Under the pieces are notes generated by a model. The model saw nothing but the letters and a program-made list of their open reading frames with translations. It had not been told where the DNA came from and ran no database searches. A stretch of DNA of 64,000 bases from Actinomycetota bacterium. Lineage in GTDB: Bacteria > Actinomycetota > Acidimicrobiia > Acidimicrobiales > Ilumatobacteraceae. This document shows, piece by piece, positions 32,276 through 39,615 of the stretch. Every line of letters begins with the position of its first letter. Position 1 is the stretch's first letter. The position numbers were made by a program, and so were the translations under genes. The stretch is taken from NCBI GenBank assembly GCA_016700055.1, contig CP064997.1:930001-994000 (forward strand). The letters run 5' to 3'.

Positions 32276-33100
32276 ACACCGGACGGCACGACGCGGCCGG
32301 CTCACCGGGGGAAGCAGGGGTCCACCACCTCTCGCCAAACCCGGGCCAGCCACCGCGAAACGACTGCTCGGTGGGGACGATCCGTCTCCACGTAGCTGCT
32401 GGGCCTGGCCCAGAAGCGAAGTGGGCCGGGTGCCGGTGGTGCCACCACCACAGGTATCCGGTGTCGATCCTCGGGGCCAACGACCCGACCGATGGGAGAC
32501 CATCGATCGGCAAGGGGTGCCATCGGGGGCCGACGGGGTCCGATGCCGAACCGGGCGACCGGCGAGGCGGGTGACCCAGACGGCGCCGGCAGTTGGCCGG
32601 ACCGGGCAACCGGGCCGGGCAGGTGACGGCGTGGGAGGTATCGGTAGTGAACGGGGCGACCCGAGCACGACCGGTGCAGCCCGACCCATGGGACAACGAC
32701 CGCCTGCGCGACCAGGCGGAGCCGGGTCCCTTGGGGTTCCGGCCGTTGGGCCGAACCGGGCAACCGGGGAGGCCTGCCCGGTCCCGATGCCGAGCGATCG
32801 GCGAAGGACCGCTCCGCTGCGGGCAACCGCGACGGAGGTCACGACCCGGCCCAGCCGGGGCGTGGAGGAGTCGATCGGGGCAACCGGGGCGGCGTGATCG
32901 TCGAACCGGGCGACCGGTACCGACAAGGGCCGGAAAACGCGGCTCGCCCGCCGGAGGGCAACTTCCGACGGGCGAGTGAACTGATCGAGCTGAAGGGTAA
33001 CAACAGACGTTCGATCAGTGGTGGATCGTCCCACCTCGGGCTGCCCCGGGCGGCGCGCAGGTCTTCGGACCCGCTGCGCCACCGGGGCGCTCACCGTTTT
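32276..33100 (+). ncRNA. Candidate long structured RNA with GNRA-capped hairpins
   Basis: This gene-free stretch contains a row of hairpins whose loops are GNRA tetraloops only when read on the + strand. Examples: CGATGG-GAGA-CCATCG (32490-32505); GCC-GAA-CCGG-GCGA-CCGG-CGA-GGC (32545-32568); CCGG-A-CCGG-GCAA-CCGG-G-CCGG (32597-32618); GGCC-GAA-CCGG-GCAA-CCGG-GGA-GGCC (32749-32774); CTCCG-CT-GCGG-GCAA-CCGC-GA-CGGAG (32812-32837); GTCG-AA-CCGG-GCGA-CCGG-UAC-CGAC (32900-32924). Others: CCACCG/CGGTGG (32350-32374), CTGGGC-CTG-GCCCAG (32399-32413), GGTGG-TGCCA-CCACC (32435-32449), CCCGG-CCCAG-CCGGG (32845-32859) and a long one at 32943-32976. A final large GC hairpin (33043-33088) is followed by TTTT at 33097-33100. 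Outer stems differ in sequence while pairing is kept. Open frames here look non-coding. Both ends are estimates, and I recognise no known RNA class. Confidence 0.5.
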
Positions 33101-33111
33101 CCCCCAAAGAA

Positions 33112-33188
33112 CCGCAGCTTTCGCGCCAATCTGTCAACGAAGCCGCGCTGGGAGCAGGTTGGTTGACAGATTGGCGCGGTAGCTGCGG
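33112..33188. repeat. 27-bp inverted repeat with TTGACA in both arms
   Basis: Left arm 33112-33138 and right arm 33162-33188 are complementary at 25 of 27 positions, with a 23-nt spacer. Each arm ends inward with GTTGACAGATTGGCGCG read outward from the centre, so two TTGACA hexamers point in opposite directions. The right one faces the agmatinase-family gene at 33206, but a good -10 at 17 bp is lacking (TAGCGT at 33190 is at 21 bp). It could be a divergent operator/promoter, a terminator-size hairpin or an element end. Confidence 0.8.
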
Positions 33189-33205
33189 GTAGCGTCGGGG
33201 GGGCG

Positions 33206-34258
33206 ATGGACGAGCCGGACGACGCGGTGAGGCGTGAGCTCGCGCCGGGGCTCGCCGAGCAGTACGCCCTGGGCTTCAACTTCGGCAGCGTCACCACCTT
33301 CGGCCAGCGGCCCTTGCTGACCGAGCCCGAGCAGCTCGACGCCTGGAAGCCCGACGTGGCCGTCGTCGGCGCGCCGTTCGATCTCGGGACGACGAACCGT
33401 CCCGGAGCCCGGTTCGGGCCACGGGCGATCCGCTCGCAGGTGTACGAGGCGGGCTCATACCACCTCGACCTCGGCCTGGAGATCTTCGACTGGCTGGAGG
33501 TGGTCGACTTCGGCGATGTCCACTGCCCCCACGGCCAGACCGAGCGCAGCCACGCGAACATCCGCGCCCGCGTGCACGAGATCGCCCGGCGCGGGATCGT
33601 CCCGCTCGTCTTCGGCGGCGACCACTCGATCACGTGGCCGGCGGCGACGGCAGTGGCCGACGTCCACGGGTTCGGCAACGTCGGCATGGTCCACTTCGAC
33701 GCCCACGCCGACACCGCCGACGTGATCGACGGCAACCTGGCCAGCCACGGGACGCCGATGCGACGCCTGATCGAGTCCGGTGCCGTGCCCGGCGACCGCT
33801 TCGTGCAGGTGGGCCTGCGCGGCTACTGGCCGCCGCAGGACACCTTCGAGTGGATGAAGGCGCAGGGCATGCGGTGGCACACGATGCAGGAGATCTGGGA
33901 GCGCGGCTTCGCCGCGGTGATGGCCGACGCCGTCGCCGAGGCGCTCGCCACCACCGATCTGCTGTACATCTCCGTCGACGTCGACAGCATCGACCCGTCG
34001 CAGGCTCCCGGCACCGGAACCCCCGAGCCAGGCGGGATCCAGGCCGCCGACATCTTGCGGATGGTGCGCCGGCTGGCCCACGCCCACCACGTGGTGGGCA
34101 TCGACATCGTCGAGGTGGCGCCCGCTTACGACGTGAGCGAGCTCACCGTGAACCTCGCCCACCGGATCGCGTTCGAGGCCCTCGCCGGGCTCGCTGCCCG
34201 AAAGCGCGACGCCGCCGGTGCACCCCCCGGACTACCCGCTCCCGGCGCGCCGAGCTGA
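33206..34258 (+). CDS. Agmatinase/ureohydrolase family protein
   Basis: 350 residues from ATG 33206 with a G-rich (GGGGGG) ribosome site. Binuclear manganese (or nickel) hydrolase of guanidino compounds. Metal-binding motifs: FGGDHSIT (about 136-143), HFDAHAD (about 165-171) and SVDVDSIDPSQAPGTGTPEPGG (about 258-279), all with the ligand His/Asp residues present. The family includes agmatinase, guanidinobutyrase, formiminoglutamase and guanidine hydrolase; the substrate cannot be told from sequence by eye. It is monocistronic, convergent with ilvE. Its upstream region holds the inverted repeat and structured RNA candidate. The last 20 residues are Ala/Pro-rich. Confidence 0.9.
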   Translation: MDEPDDAVRRELAPGLAEQYALGFNFGSVTTFGQRPLLTEPEQLDAWKPDVAVVGAPFDLGTTNRPGARFGPRAIRSQVYEAGSYHLDLGLEIFDWLEVVDFGDVHCPHGQTERSHANIRARVHEIARRGIVPLVFGGDHSITWPAATAVADVHGFGNVGMVHFDAHADTADVIDGNLASHGTPMRRLIESGAVPGDRFVQVGLRGYWPPQDTFEWMKAQGMRWHTMQEIWERGFAAVMADAVAEALATTDLLYISVDVDSIDPSQAPGTGTPEPGGIQAADILRMVRRLAHAHHVVGIDIVEVAPAYDVSELTVNLAHRIAFEALAGLAARKRDAAGAPPGLPAPGAPS

Positions 34259-34290
34259 AGCAGGCAGCGCCCCCGCCGCGGCGGCCCCGG

Positions 34291-35208
34291 TCAGACGGCG
34301 AGCTCGCACCAGTCCTTGTAGCGGTCCTCCTGGCCACGCACCGCCCGCCCGTAGACCTCGGCGATGGCCTTCGTCATCGGGCCAGGACACGGGATCGTCC
34401 GCTCGTCGACGGAGTTGACCGAGCTGACCTCGGCGGCCGTGCCGCAGACGAAGATCTCGTCGGCGATGTACAGGTCGCTGCGGGCGATGTTGTCGACGCG
34501 CACGTCGATGCCGAGGTCGGCGGCGATGCGCATCACCGAGTTCTGCGTGATGCCCTCGAGCGCTCCGGCCGACAGCGGCGGCGTGAGGAAGACCCCGTTG
34601 CGGGCGGCGAAGATGTTCTCGCCGGTGCACTCGGCGACGAGCCCGTTCGGGGCGAGCATGATCGCCTCGTCGTAGCCGGCACGGAGGGCCTCGACCTTCG
34701 CGAGCGACGAGTTCACGTAGTTGCCCGTCGTCTTCGAGGCCGGCGGCATGATGTTGTGGTCGTGGCGGGTCCACGACGAGATCTTCATCCGCACCCCCTT
34801 TTCGACCGCGTCGTCGCCGAGGTAGGCGCCCCATGGCCAGCAGGCGATGGCGACGTCGACCGAGCAGGGCAGGGTGTTCAGCCCCATCTCGCCGTAGCCG
34901 TAGTAGGCGATCGGACGCACGTAGCACGACGGCAGGCCGGTCGACGCGACCGTCGCCTTCGTCGCGTCGATGAGCTCCTCGACGGAGTACGGGATCTCCA
35001 TCCCGACGATCTTCGCCGAGTGGTGCATGCGCACGATGTGGTCGGTGAGGCGGAAGACGGCAGGCCCGCTCGCCGTCTCGTACGCACGGATGCCCTCGAA
35101 CACACCCGTGCCGTAGTGCAGGGTGTGGGTGAGCACGTGGATCTGGGCCTTGTCCCAGTCGACGAGCTCGCCGTTCATCCAGATCTTCGGTGTCGGTTGG
35201 ATGGGCAT
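34291..35208 (-). CDS. ilvE: Branched-chain amino acid aminotransferase
   Basis: 305 residues from ATG 35208 with GGGAG upstream. Class IV PLP enzyme making Leu, Ile and Val from their 2-oxo acids. Motifs: IWMNGELVDW at the start, HYGTGVFEGIRAY (about 31-43), YVRPIAYYGYGEMGL, the PLP lysine in ASKTTGNYVNSSLAK (about 157-171), DEAIMLAPNGLVAECTGENIF and the C-terminal GTAAEVSSVNSVDERTI. It lies 48 bp downstream of leuB in the same direction, so the two probably share a transcript. Confidence 0.95.
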   Translation of the reverse strand: MPIQPTPKIWMNGELVDWDKAQIHVLTHTLHYGTGVFEGIRAYETASGPAVFRLTDHIVRMHHSAKIVGMEIPYSVEELIDATKATVASTGLPSCYVRPIAYYGYGEMGLNTLPCSVDVAIACWPWGAYLGDDAVEKGVRMKISSWTRHDHNIMPPASKTTGNYVNSSLAKVEALRAGYDEAIMLAPNGLVAECTGENIFAARNGVFLTPPLSAGALEGITQNSVMRIAADLGIDVRVDNIARSDLYIADEIFVCGTAAEVSSVNSVDERTIPCPGPMTKAIAEVYGRAVRGQEDRYKDWCELAV

Positions 35209-35256
35209 CGCAGGTGCTCCCCCTCGTAGGTTCGTTCGGTTCGACCGTCGCCGGTC

Positions 35257-36249
35257 TCAGCCTGCCACTCGGGCGGCGAGCGCGTCACCGATCTGGGTGG
35301 TGGTACCGCTGACAGGTTCGGCGCAGGCGGCGCGCACCCGCTCGGCCGCCGCGGTCTCGCCGAGGAAGTCGAGCATCATCGCCGCCGACAGCACCGCCGC
35401 GGTCGGGTTGGCCTTGCCGGTGCCGACGATGTCGGGCGCCGAGCCGTGCACCGGCTCGAACAGGCTCGGGCCGGTACGGGCGGGGTTGAGGTTGGCCGAC
35501 GAAGCGAGGCCGATGCCTCCCGACACCGCCCCGCCGAGGTCGGTGAGGATGTCGCCGAAGAGGTTGTCGGTGACGACGACGTCGTACCGCTGCGGATCCT
35601 GCACGAAGTAGATGCAGGCCGCGTCGACGTGGTTGTAGGCGGTGCCGATGCCTGGGAAGTCGGCGGCGACGTCGTTGAAGGCACGCTCCCACAGGTTCCC
35701 GGCAAAGGTGAGCACGTTCGTCTTATGCACGAGGGTCACGTGCCGCCGAGCGCGCGCATCGGCGAGCTCGAACGCGAATCTGATGCAGCGCTCGACGCCG
35801 TGGCGCGTGTTCACGCTGCCCTGCGTGGCCACCTCGTACGGGGTGCCCCGGCGCAGCACGCCGCCCTCGCCCACGTACGGCCCCTCGGTGTTCTCGCGGA
35901 TGACGACGAAGTCGTGGGGTTCGGTGTGGCCCGGAGCTGTGCCGACGAAGGGGCGCACGTTCACGTAGAGGTCGAGCTCGAAGCGCATCTTCAGCAGCAC
36001 CCCGCGCTCGATCACCCCTGGCGGCACGTCGGGCGCGCCCACGGCCCCGAGGAGGATCGCGTCGAAGCCGCGCAGCTCGTCGAGCGTGGCGTCGGAGAGG
36101 ATCTCGCCGTCACGCAGGTAGCGGGCCCCGCCCAGGTCGAACTCGGTCGTCTCGATCCCGACGCCGCACGCCTGCACCACCTTCAGCGCCTCGGCGGTCA
36201 CCTCCGGACCGATGCCGTCTCCGCCGATAACCGCGATTCGGTGAGTCAT
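35257..36249 (-). CDS. leuB: 3-isopropylmalate dehydrogenase
   Basis: 330 residues from ATG 36249. NAD-dependent oxidative decarboxylation of 3-isopropylmalate in leucine synthesis. Signatures: IAVIGGDGIGPEVTAEALKV at 5-24, RFELDLYVNVRPF, VVIRENTEGPYVGEGG, and the family pattern VVVTDNLFGDILTDLGGAVSGGIGLA (given by position about 233-258). The adenosine loop FEPVHGSAPDIVGTGKANP favours NAD. Short, IMDH-type enzyme of the actinobacterial form. Diverges from greA across 96 bp. The leucine genes are split: leuCD lie 8 kb away and leuA is not in the window. Confidence 0.93.
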   Translation of the reverse strand: MTHRIAVIGGDGIGPEVTAEALKVVQACGVGIETTEFDLGGARYLRDGEILSDATLDELRGFDAILLGAVGAPDVPPGVIERGVLLKMRFELDLYVNVRPFVGTAPGHTEPHDFVVIRENTEGPYVGEGGVLRRGTPYEVATQGSVNTRHGVERCIRFAFELADARARRHVTLVHKTNVLTFAGNLWERAFNDVAADFPGIGTAYNHVDAACIYFVQDPQRYDVVVTDNLFGDILTDLGGAVSGGIGLASSANLNPARTGPSLFEPVHGSAPDIVGTGKANPTAAVLSAAMMLDFLGETAAAERVRAACAEPVSGTTTQIGDALAARVAG

Positions 36250-36345
36250 CGGCGGAGCAATCTACGCCCCCGCGCCTTCCCGGCGCCCATCGCGGCCTCC
36301 TCGCGCGCGACCTCACCAGGTCCGGAGTCGGTACCCTTCGCCGAC

Positions 36346-36825
36346 ATGTCCCAGATCCACCACCTCTCCCCCTCGGCCCATTCCCGGCTGCAGGCCGAGC
36401 TGGAGGACCTCACCACGCGCGGGCGGATCGAGATCGCGCAGAAGATCGAACGTGCCCGGGAGCTCGGCGACCTGTCCGAGAACGGCGACTACCACGCGGC
36501 GAAGGACGAGCAGGGCCACATGGAGGGCCGCATCCGGCACCTCGAGGCGATCCTCGGGCACTGCGAGATCGTCGACGTCGTCGACGACGGCACGGTGAAG
36601 CCCGGCAGCCTGGTCACCTTCCTCTACGCCGGCGACGCCGAGGATGCCGCGGAGAGCTACCTCATCGGTTCGATCGAGGAGCGCCACGAGGGCTACGAGT
36701 CGATGAGCCCGCAGTCGCCGCTCGGCCAGGCACTGCTCGGCTCGCGGGCCGGCGACACCGTCACCTACACCACGCCGACGGGTGCAACGCTCGAGGTCGA
36801 GGTCGTCAGCGTCGAGCTGCCCTAG
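36346..36825 (+). CDS. greA: Transcription elongation factor GreA
   Basis: 159 residues from ATG 36346. The N-terminal coiled coil reads LQAELEDLTTRGRIEIAQKI and contains the cleavage-stimulating acidic tip in ARELGDLSENGDYHAAKDEQ. The C-terminal FKBP-like domain ends with LGQALLGSRAGDTVTYTTPTG. It rescues backtracked RNA polymerase by stimulating transcript cleavage. The next gene starts 4 nt after its stop. Confidence 0.95.
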   Translation: MSQIHHLSPSAHSRLQAELEDLTTRGRIEIAQKIERARELGDLSENGDYHAAKDEQGHMEGRIRHLEAILGHCEIVDVVDDGTVKPGSLVTFLYAGDAEDAAESYLIGSIEERHEGYESMSPQSPLGQALLGSRAGDTVTYTTPTGATLEVEVVSVELP

Positions 36826-36829
36826 GCCG

Positions 36830-37750
36830 ATGTCGGGCACCGCGGCTCGCGAGGCGGGGGAAGAGCCCGACGGCGACGAGGTGACGATGCGCGTCCCGCC
36901 GCTGCCCCCCGGGCGCGAGCTGCACCTGCCCGGGCGCGGCACCACCTTCGTGCGTGAGCTGCCCGGGCCGTACCCGGGGGCGCCGGTGGTGATGCTGCTC
37001 CACGGGTGGACGGCGACGGCAGACCTCAACTTCTTCTCCGCCTACGAAGCGCTCGGGGCGCACTTTCGCGTCGTCGCCCTCGACCACCGCGGCCATGGCC
37101 GCGGCATCCGCAGCCGGCGGACGTTCAAGCTCGCCGACTGCGCCGACGACGCGGTGGCCCTCGCCGCCGAGCTGGGCACGGGGCCCTTCGTGCCGATCGG
37201 CTACTCGATGGGTGGGCCCATCGCGATGCTCGTGTGGCGCCGGCACCCGGCGGTGGTGAGGGGCCTGGTGCTCTGCGCCACGGCGGGGCAGTTCTCGCAC
37301 ACTCGGGCCGAACGGGTGAACTTCCTCGGCCTCACCGGGCTCGGCGCGCTCGCCCGTCTCACCCCGACGCAGGCGCGCGTCTGGCTGACGCACCAGGTGT
37401 ACCTGAAGCGCAAGGCCGAGCAGTGGGACCCTTGGGCAGTCCAAGAGGCGATGCGCCACGACTGGAGGATGGTCCTCGAAGCCGGCCGGGCGATCGGCTC
37501 GTTCTCGGCGGCGTCGTGGCTCGCCGAGATCGACGTGCCGACGTCGGTGGTGCTCACGATGCGCGACGCGGTGATCCCCGTCGAGCGCCAGATCCGCCTC
37601 GCCGAGTCGGTCTCCGCGGTGAGCGTGCACCGCATCGACGGCGAACACGACGCCATCATCGCCCGGGCCGAGCACACGGTGACGGCGATCGTCGAGGCCA
37701 CCCACCGGGTGCTCGACACCCGCGGTCCGGTCACGCCCGACGCCCGGTAG
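36830..37750 (+). CDS. Alpha/beta hydrolase
   Basis: 306 residues from ATG 36830, 4 nt after greA; the ATG at 36887 (MRVPPLPPG) is an alternative start. Canonical fold elements: VVMLLHGWTATADLNFF (oxyanion hole), VVALDHRGHGRG, the nucleophile elbow PIGYSMGGPIAM, acid in MRDAVIPVERQ and His in RIDGEHDAI. The lid region contains many Arg and Trp residues. Substrate unknown; similar actinobacterial proteins are annotated as esterases or lipases. No signal peptide, so cytoplasmic. Confidence 0.85.
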   Translation: MSGTAAREAGEEPDGDEVTMRVPPLPPGRELHLPGRGTTFVRELPGPYPGAPVVMLLHGWTATADLNFFSAYEALGAHFRVVALDHRGHGRGIRSRRTFKLADCADDAVALAAELGTGPFVPIGYSMGGPIAMLVWRRHPAVVRGLVLCATAGQFSHTRAERVNFLGLTGLGALARLTPTQARVWLTHQVYLKRKAEQWDPWAVQEAMRHDWRMVLEAGRAIGSFSAASWLAEIDVPTSVVLTMRDAVIPVERQIRLAESVSAVSVHRIDGEHDAIIARAEHTVTAIVEATHRVLDTRGPVTPDAR

Positions 37751-37761
37751 CGTCGCCGGTC

Positions 37762-38691
37762 ATGCCTTCCCGCCGCCTGCGCCGTTCCCTCGCCGCGCCC
37801 GCGCTCGTCGCGCTGGTCGCTCTCGCCGCTTGTGGCGGCGACGACGCCTCGACCGACGACACGACCGACGCGACCACCGACGACACGACGAACGACACGA
37901 CAGACGCCACGACCGGCGACACGTCACCCACCACGACCGCCGCGCCGAGCGACAAGCCCGAGGTCGAATTCCCCGGCGCGGACCCGACCGAGCTGACGGT
38001 GACCGAGCTCGAGGCCGGCACCGGCGCCGAGGCGGTCGAGGGCGACACGATCGTCGTCGACTACGTCGGCGTCCGAGCCGTCGACGGGGTCGAGTTCGAC
38101 AACTCGTACGACCCCGGCACCCCGTTCGCGATGAAGATCGGCGCCGGCCAGGTGATCCCGGGGTGGGACCAGGGCCTGGTCGGGGTGCGCGCCGGTGGGC
38201 GCTACCAGCTCGACATCCCCGCCGATCTCGCCTACGGCGAAGAAGGCTCGGGCGAGCTGATCCGCCCCGGCGACTCGTTGACGTTCGTCGTCGACGTGCG
38301 CGCTCTCGTGCCCGCGGGCGCCGAAGCGCCCGACGTCACCGTCGAGGGAGCCGATCCGGTCGATGCGCTGGAGACCGAGGACCTGGTCACGGGGGAAGGC
38401 ACCGCGGCCGCAGAGGGTGACACGGTGGCGATCCACCTCGTCGCCTACAACGGCGCCGACGGTGCGGTGCTCGACAACAGCTGGGAGGGTGGTCAGCCGA
38501 TCACGATCCTGCTTCAAGGGGATTCGACCCTGAGCGGGCTCGTGGAAGGCATCGCCGGGATGCAGCCCGGCGGGCGACGGATGATGCGCATCCCCTTCGA
38601 GCAGGCATGGGGAGCCGACGGCAACGAGGCCATCGGCCTGCCCGCCTCCACCGACCTGGTGCTCGTGATCGACCTGTTCGCGGCCTGGTAG
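37762..38691 (+). CDS. FKBP-type peptidyl-prolyl isomerase lipoprotein with two FKBP domains
   Basis: 309 residues from ATG 37762. Lipobox ALAAC (Cys about 25) then a Thr/Asp-rich linker (repeated DDTTDATT) to about residue 60. Domain 1 (about 75-180) has intact FKBP landmarks: VDYVGVRAVDGVEFDNSY, IGAGQVIPGWDQGLVGVRAG and LAYGEEGSGELIRPGDSLTF in pieces. Domain 2 (about 205-309) keeps the fold pattern (NSWEGGQPITILL, GMQPGGRRMMRIP) but lacks the active-site VIPGW, replaced by TLSGL, and is probably non-catalytic. A folding factor for secreted proteins is the likely role. Confidence 0.9.
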   Translation: MPSRRLRRSLAAPALVALVALAACGGDDASTDDTTDATTDDTTNDTTDATTGDTSPTTTAAPSDKPEVEFPGADPTELTVTELEAGTGAEAVEGDTIVVDYVGVRAVDGVEFDNSYDPGTPFAMKIGAGQVIPGWDQGLVGVRAGGRYQLDIPADLAYGEEGSGELIRPGDSLTFVVDVRALVPAGAEAPDVTVEGADPVDALETEDLVTGEGTAAAEGDTVAIHLVAYNGADGAVLDNSWEGGQPITILLQGDSTLSGLVEGIAGMQPGGRRMMRIPFEQAWGADGNEAIGLPASTDLVLVIDLFAAW

Positions 38692-38702
38692 GCCGCGACA
38701 CC

Positions 38703-39614
38703 TCAGACGACGTCTTCGACGTCGAGGCCGATGTCGAGCACGCGGGCGGAGTGGGTCAGCTCGCCGACGGCGACGTAGTCGACGCCGGTCTCTCCGACGG
38801 CGCGGGCGCGCTCCAGCGTGAGCCCTCCGCTCGCCTCCAGCAGCGTCCCGGGGCGCTGCGCGTCCCTCACGGCGACGGCCGCGACGAGTTGATCGACGGT
38901 GAAGTTGTCGAGCAGCACCACGTCGGCGCCGGCGTCGAGCGCCTCGCGCAGTCCGTCGAGACCGTCGACCTCGATCTCCACCGGTAGCTCGGTGGCGAGC
39001 GAGCGCACGAGCGCGAACGCCGCCGCCACACCACCGGCAGCGAGCACGTGGTTGTCCTTCACGAGCGCGGCGTCGGACAAGGCCATGCGGTGGTTGACCC
39101 CGCCCCCACAGCGGACGGCGTACTTCTGCAGCGCGCGGAGCCCGGGCAGGGTCTTGCGGGTGTCGCGCACCTGCGCGTTCGTGCCCTCCAGCGCGTCGGC
39201 CCAGCTGCGGGTGAGCGTGGCCACGCCCGACATGTGGCAGAGCAGGTTGAGCGCCGAGCGTTCGGCGGTGAGCAGCAGGCGGGTGGGAGCCTCTACGCGC
39301 GCCACGGCCTGGCCGGCTTCGACGCGGTCGCCGTCGCGCACCAGGTACTCGACGTCGCTCATCTCGTCGCCGCACACCGCCTCGACGACCGCGGCCGCGA
39401 CGGGCAGGCCGGCGACGACGCCGGCGCGGCGGGCGCCGAACGTGGCCCTGCTGCGCTGCCCTGCGGGCACCGTCGCCTCGGAGGTGACGTCGGTGCCTCC
39501 GGCCAGGTCTTCGGCGATCGCCATCCGGACGAGCGCGGCGACGGCGTCGGGGTCGAGGCCGTCGAGCGCGAGCAGGGCGCGGGTGTGCTCGGAGAGCGGC
39601 TGGAAGGTGAACAC
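38703..39614 (-). CDS. nadC: Nicotinate-nucleotide pyrophosphorylase (quinolinate phosphoribosyltransferase)
   Basis: 303 residues from GTG 39614, one base after the nadB stop. Converts quinolinate and PRPP to nicotinate mononucleotide. Motifs: AIAEDLAGGTDVTSEATVP, RLLLTAERSALNLLCHMSGVAT (pieces), RDTRKTLPGLRALQKYAVRCGGG, HRMALSDAALVKDNH, and EIEVDGLDGLREALDAGADVVLLDNF. Last gene of the nadA-nadB-nadC operon. Confidence 0.95.
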   Translation of the reverse strand: MFTFQPLSEHTRALLALDGLDPDAVAALVRMAIAEDLAGGTDVTSEATVPAGQRSRATFGARRAGVVAGLPVAAAVVEAVCGDEMSDVEYLVRDGDRVEAGQAVARVEAPTRLLLTAERSALNLLCHMSGVATLTRSWADALEGTNAQVRDTRKTLPGLRALQKYAVRCGGGVNHRMALSDAALVKDNHVLAAGGVAAAFALVRSLATELPVEIEVDGLDGLREALDAGADVVLLDNFTVDQLVAAVAVRDAQRPGTLLEASGGLTLERARAVGETGVDYVAVGELTHSARVLDIGLDVEDVV

Positions 39615-39615
39615 G

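Noticed and set aside
32207..33094. Open frames of 295 (minus) and 218 (plus) codons in the region between cimA and the agmatinase gene
   Set aside because: Both are Arg/Pro/Gly-rich, lack domain-like pattern and good ribosome sites, and overlap each other and the hairpin array. The repeated PVARFG in the minus frame is only the translation of the CCGG-GNRA-CCGG hairpins.
33021..33094. A tRNA-like segment on the minus strand (GCCCCGGTGGCGCAGCGG start)
   Set aside because: No anticodon arm or T-loop can be built; the sequence folds as one long hairpin instead.
32276..33100. RNase P RNA, tmRNA or a group I/II intron
   Set aside because: No GAGGAAAGTCC or ACAGAAA blocks, no tRNA-like TTCGA ending with CCA, and no domain V pattern were found on either strand.
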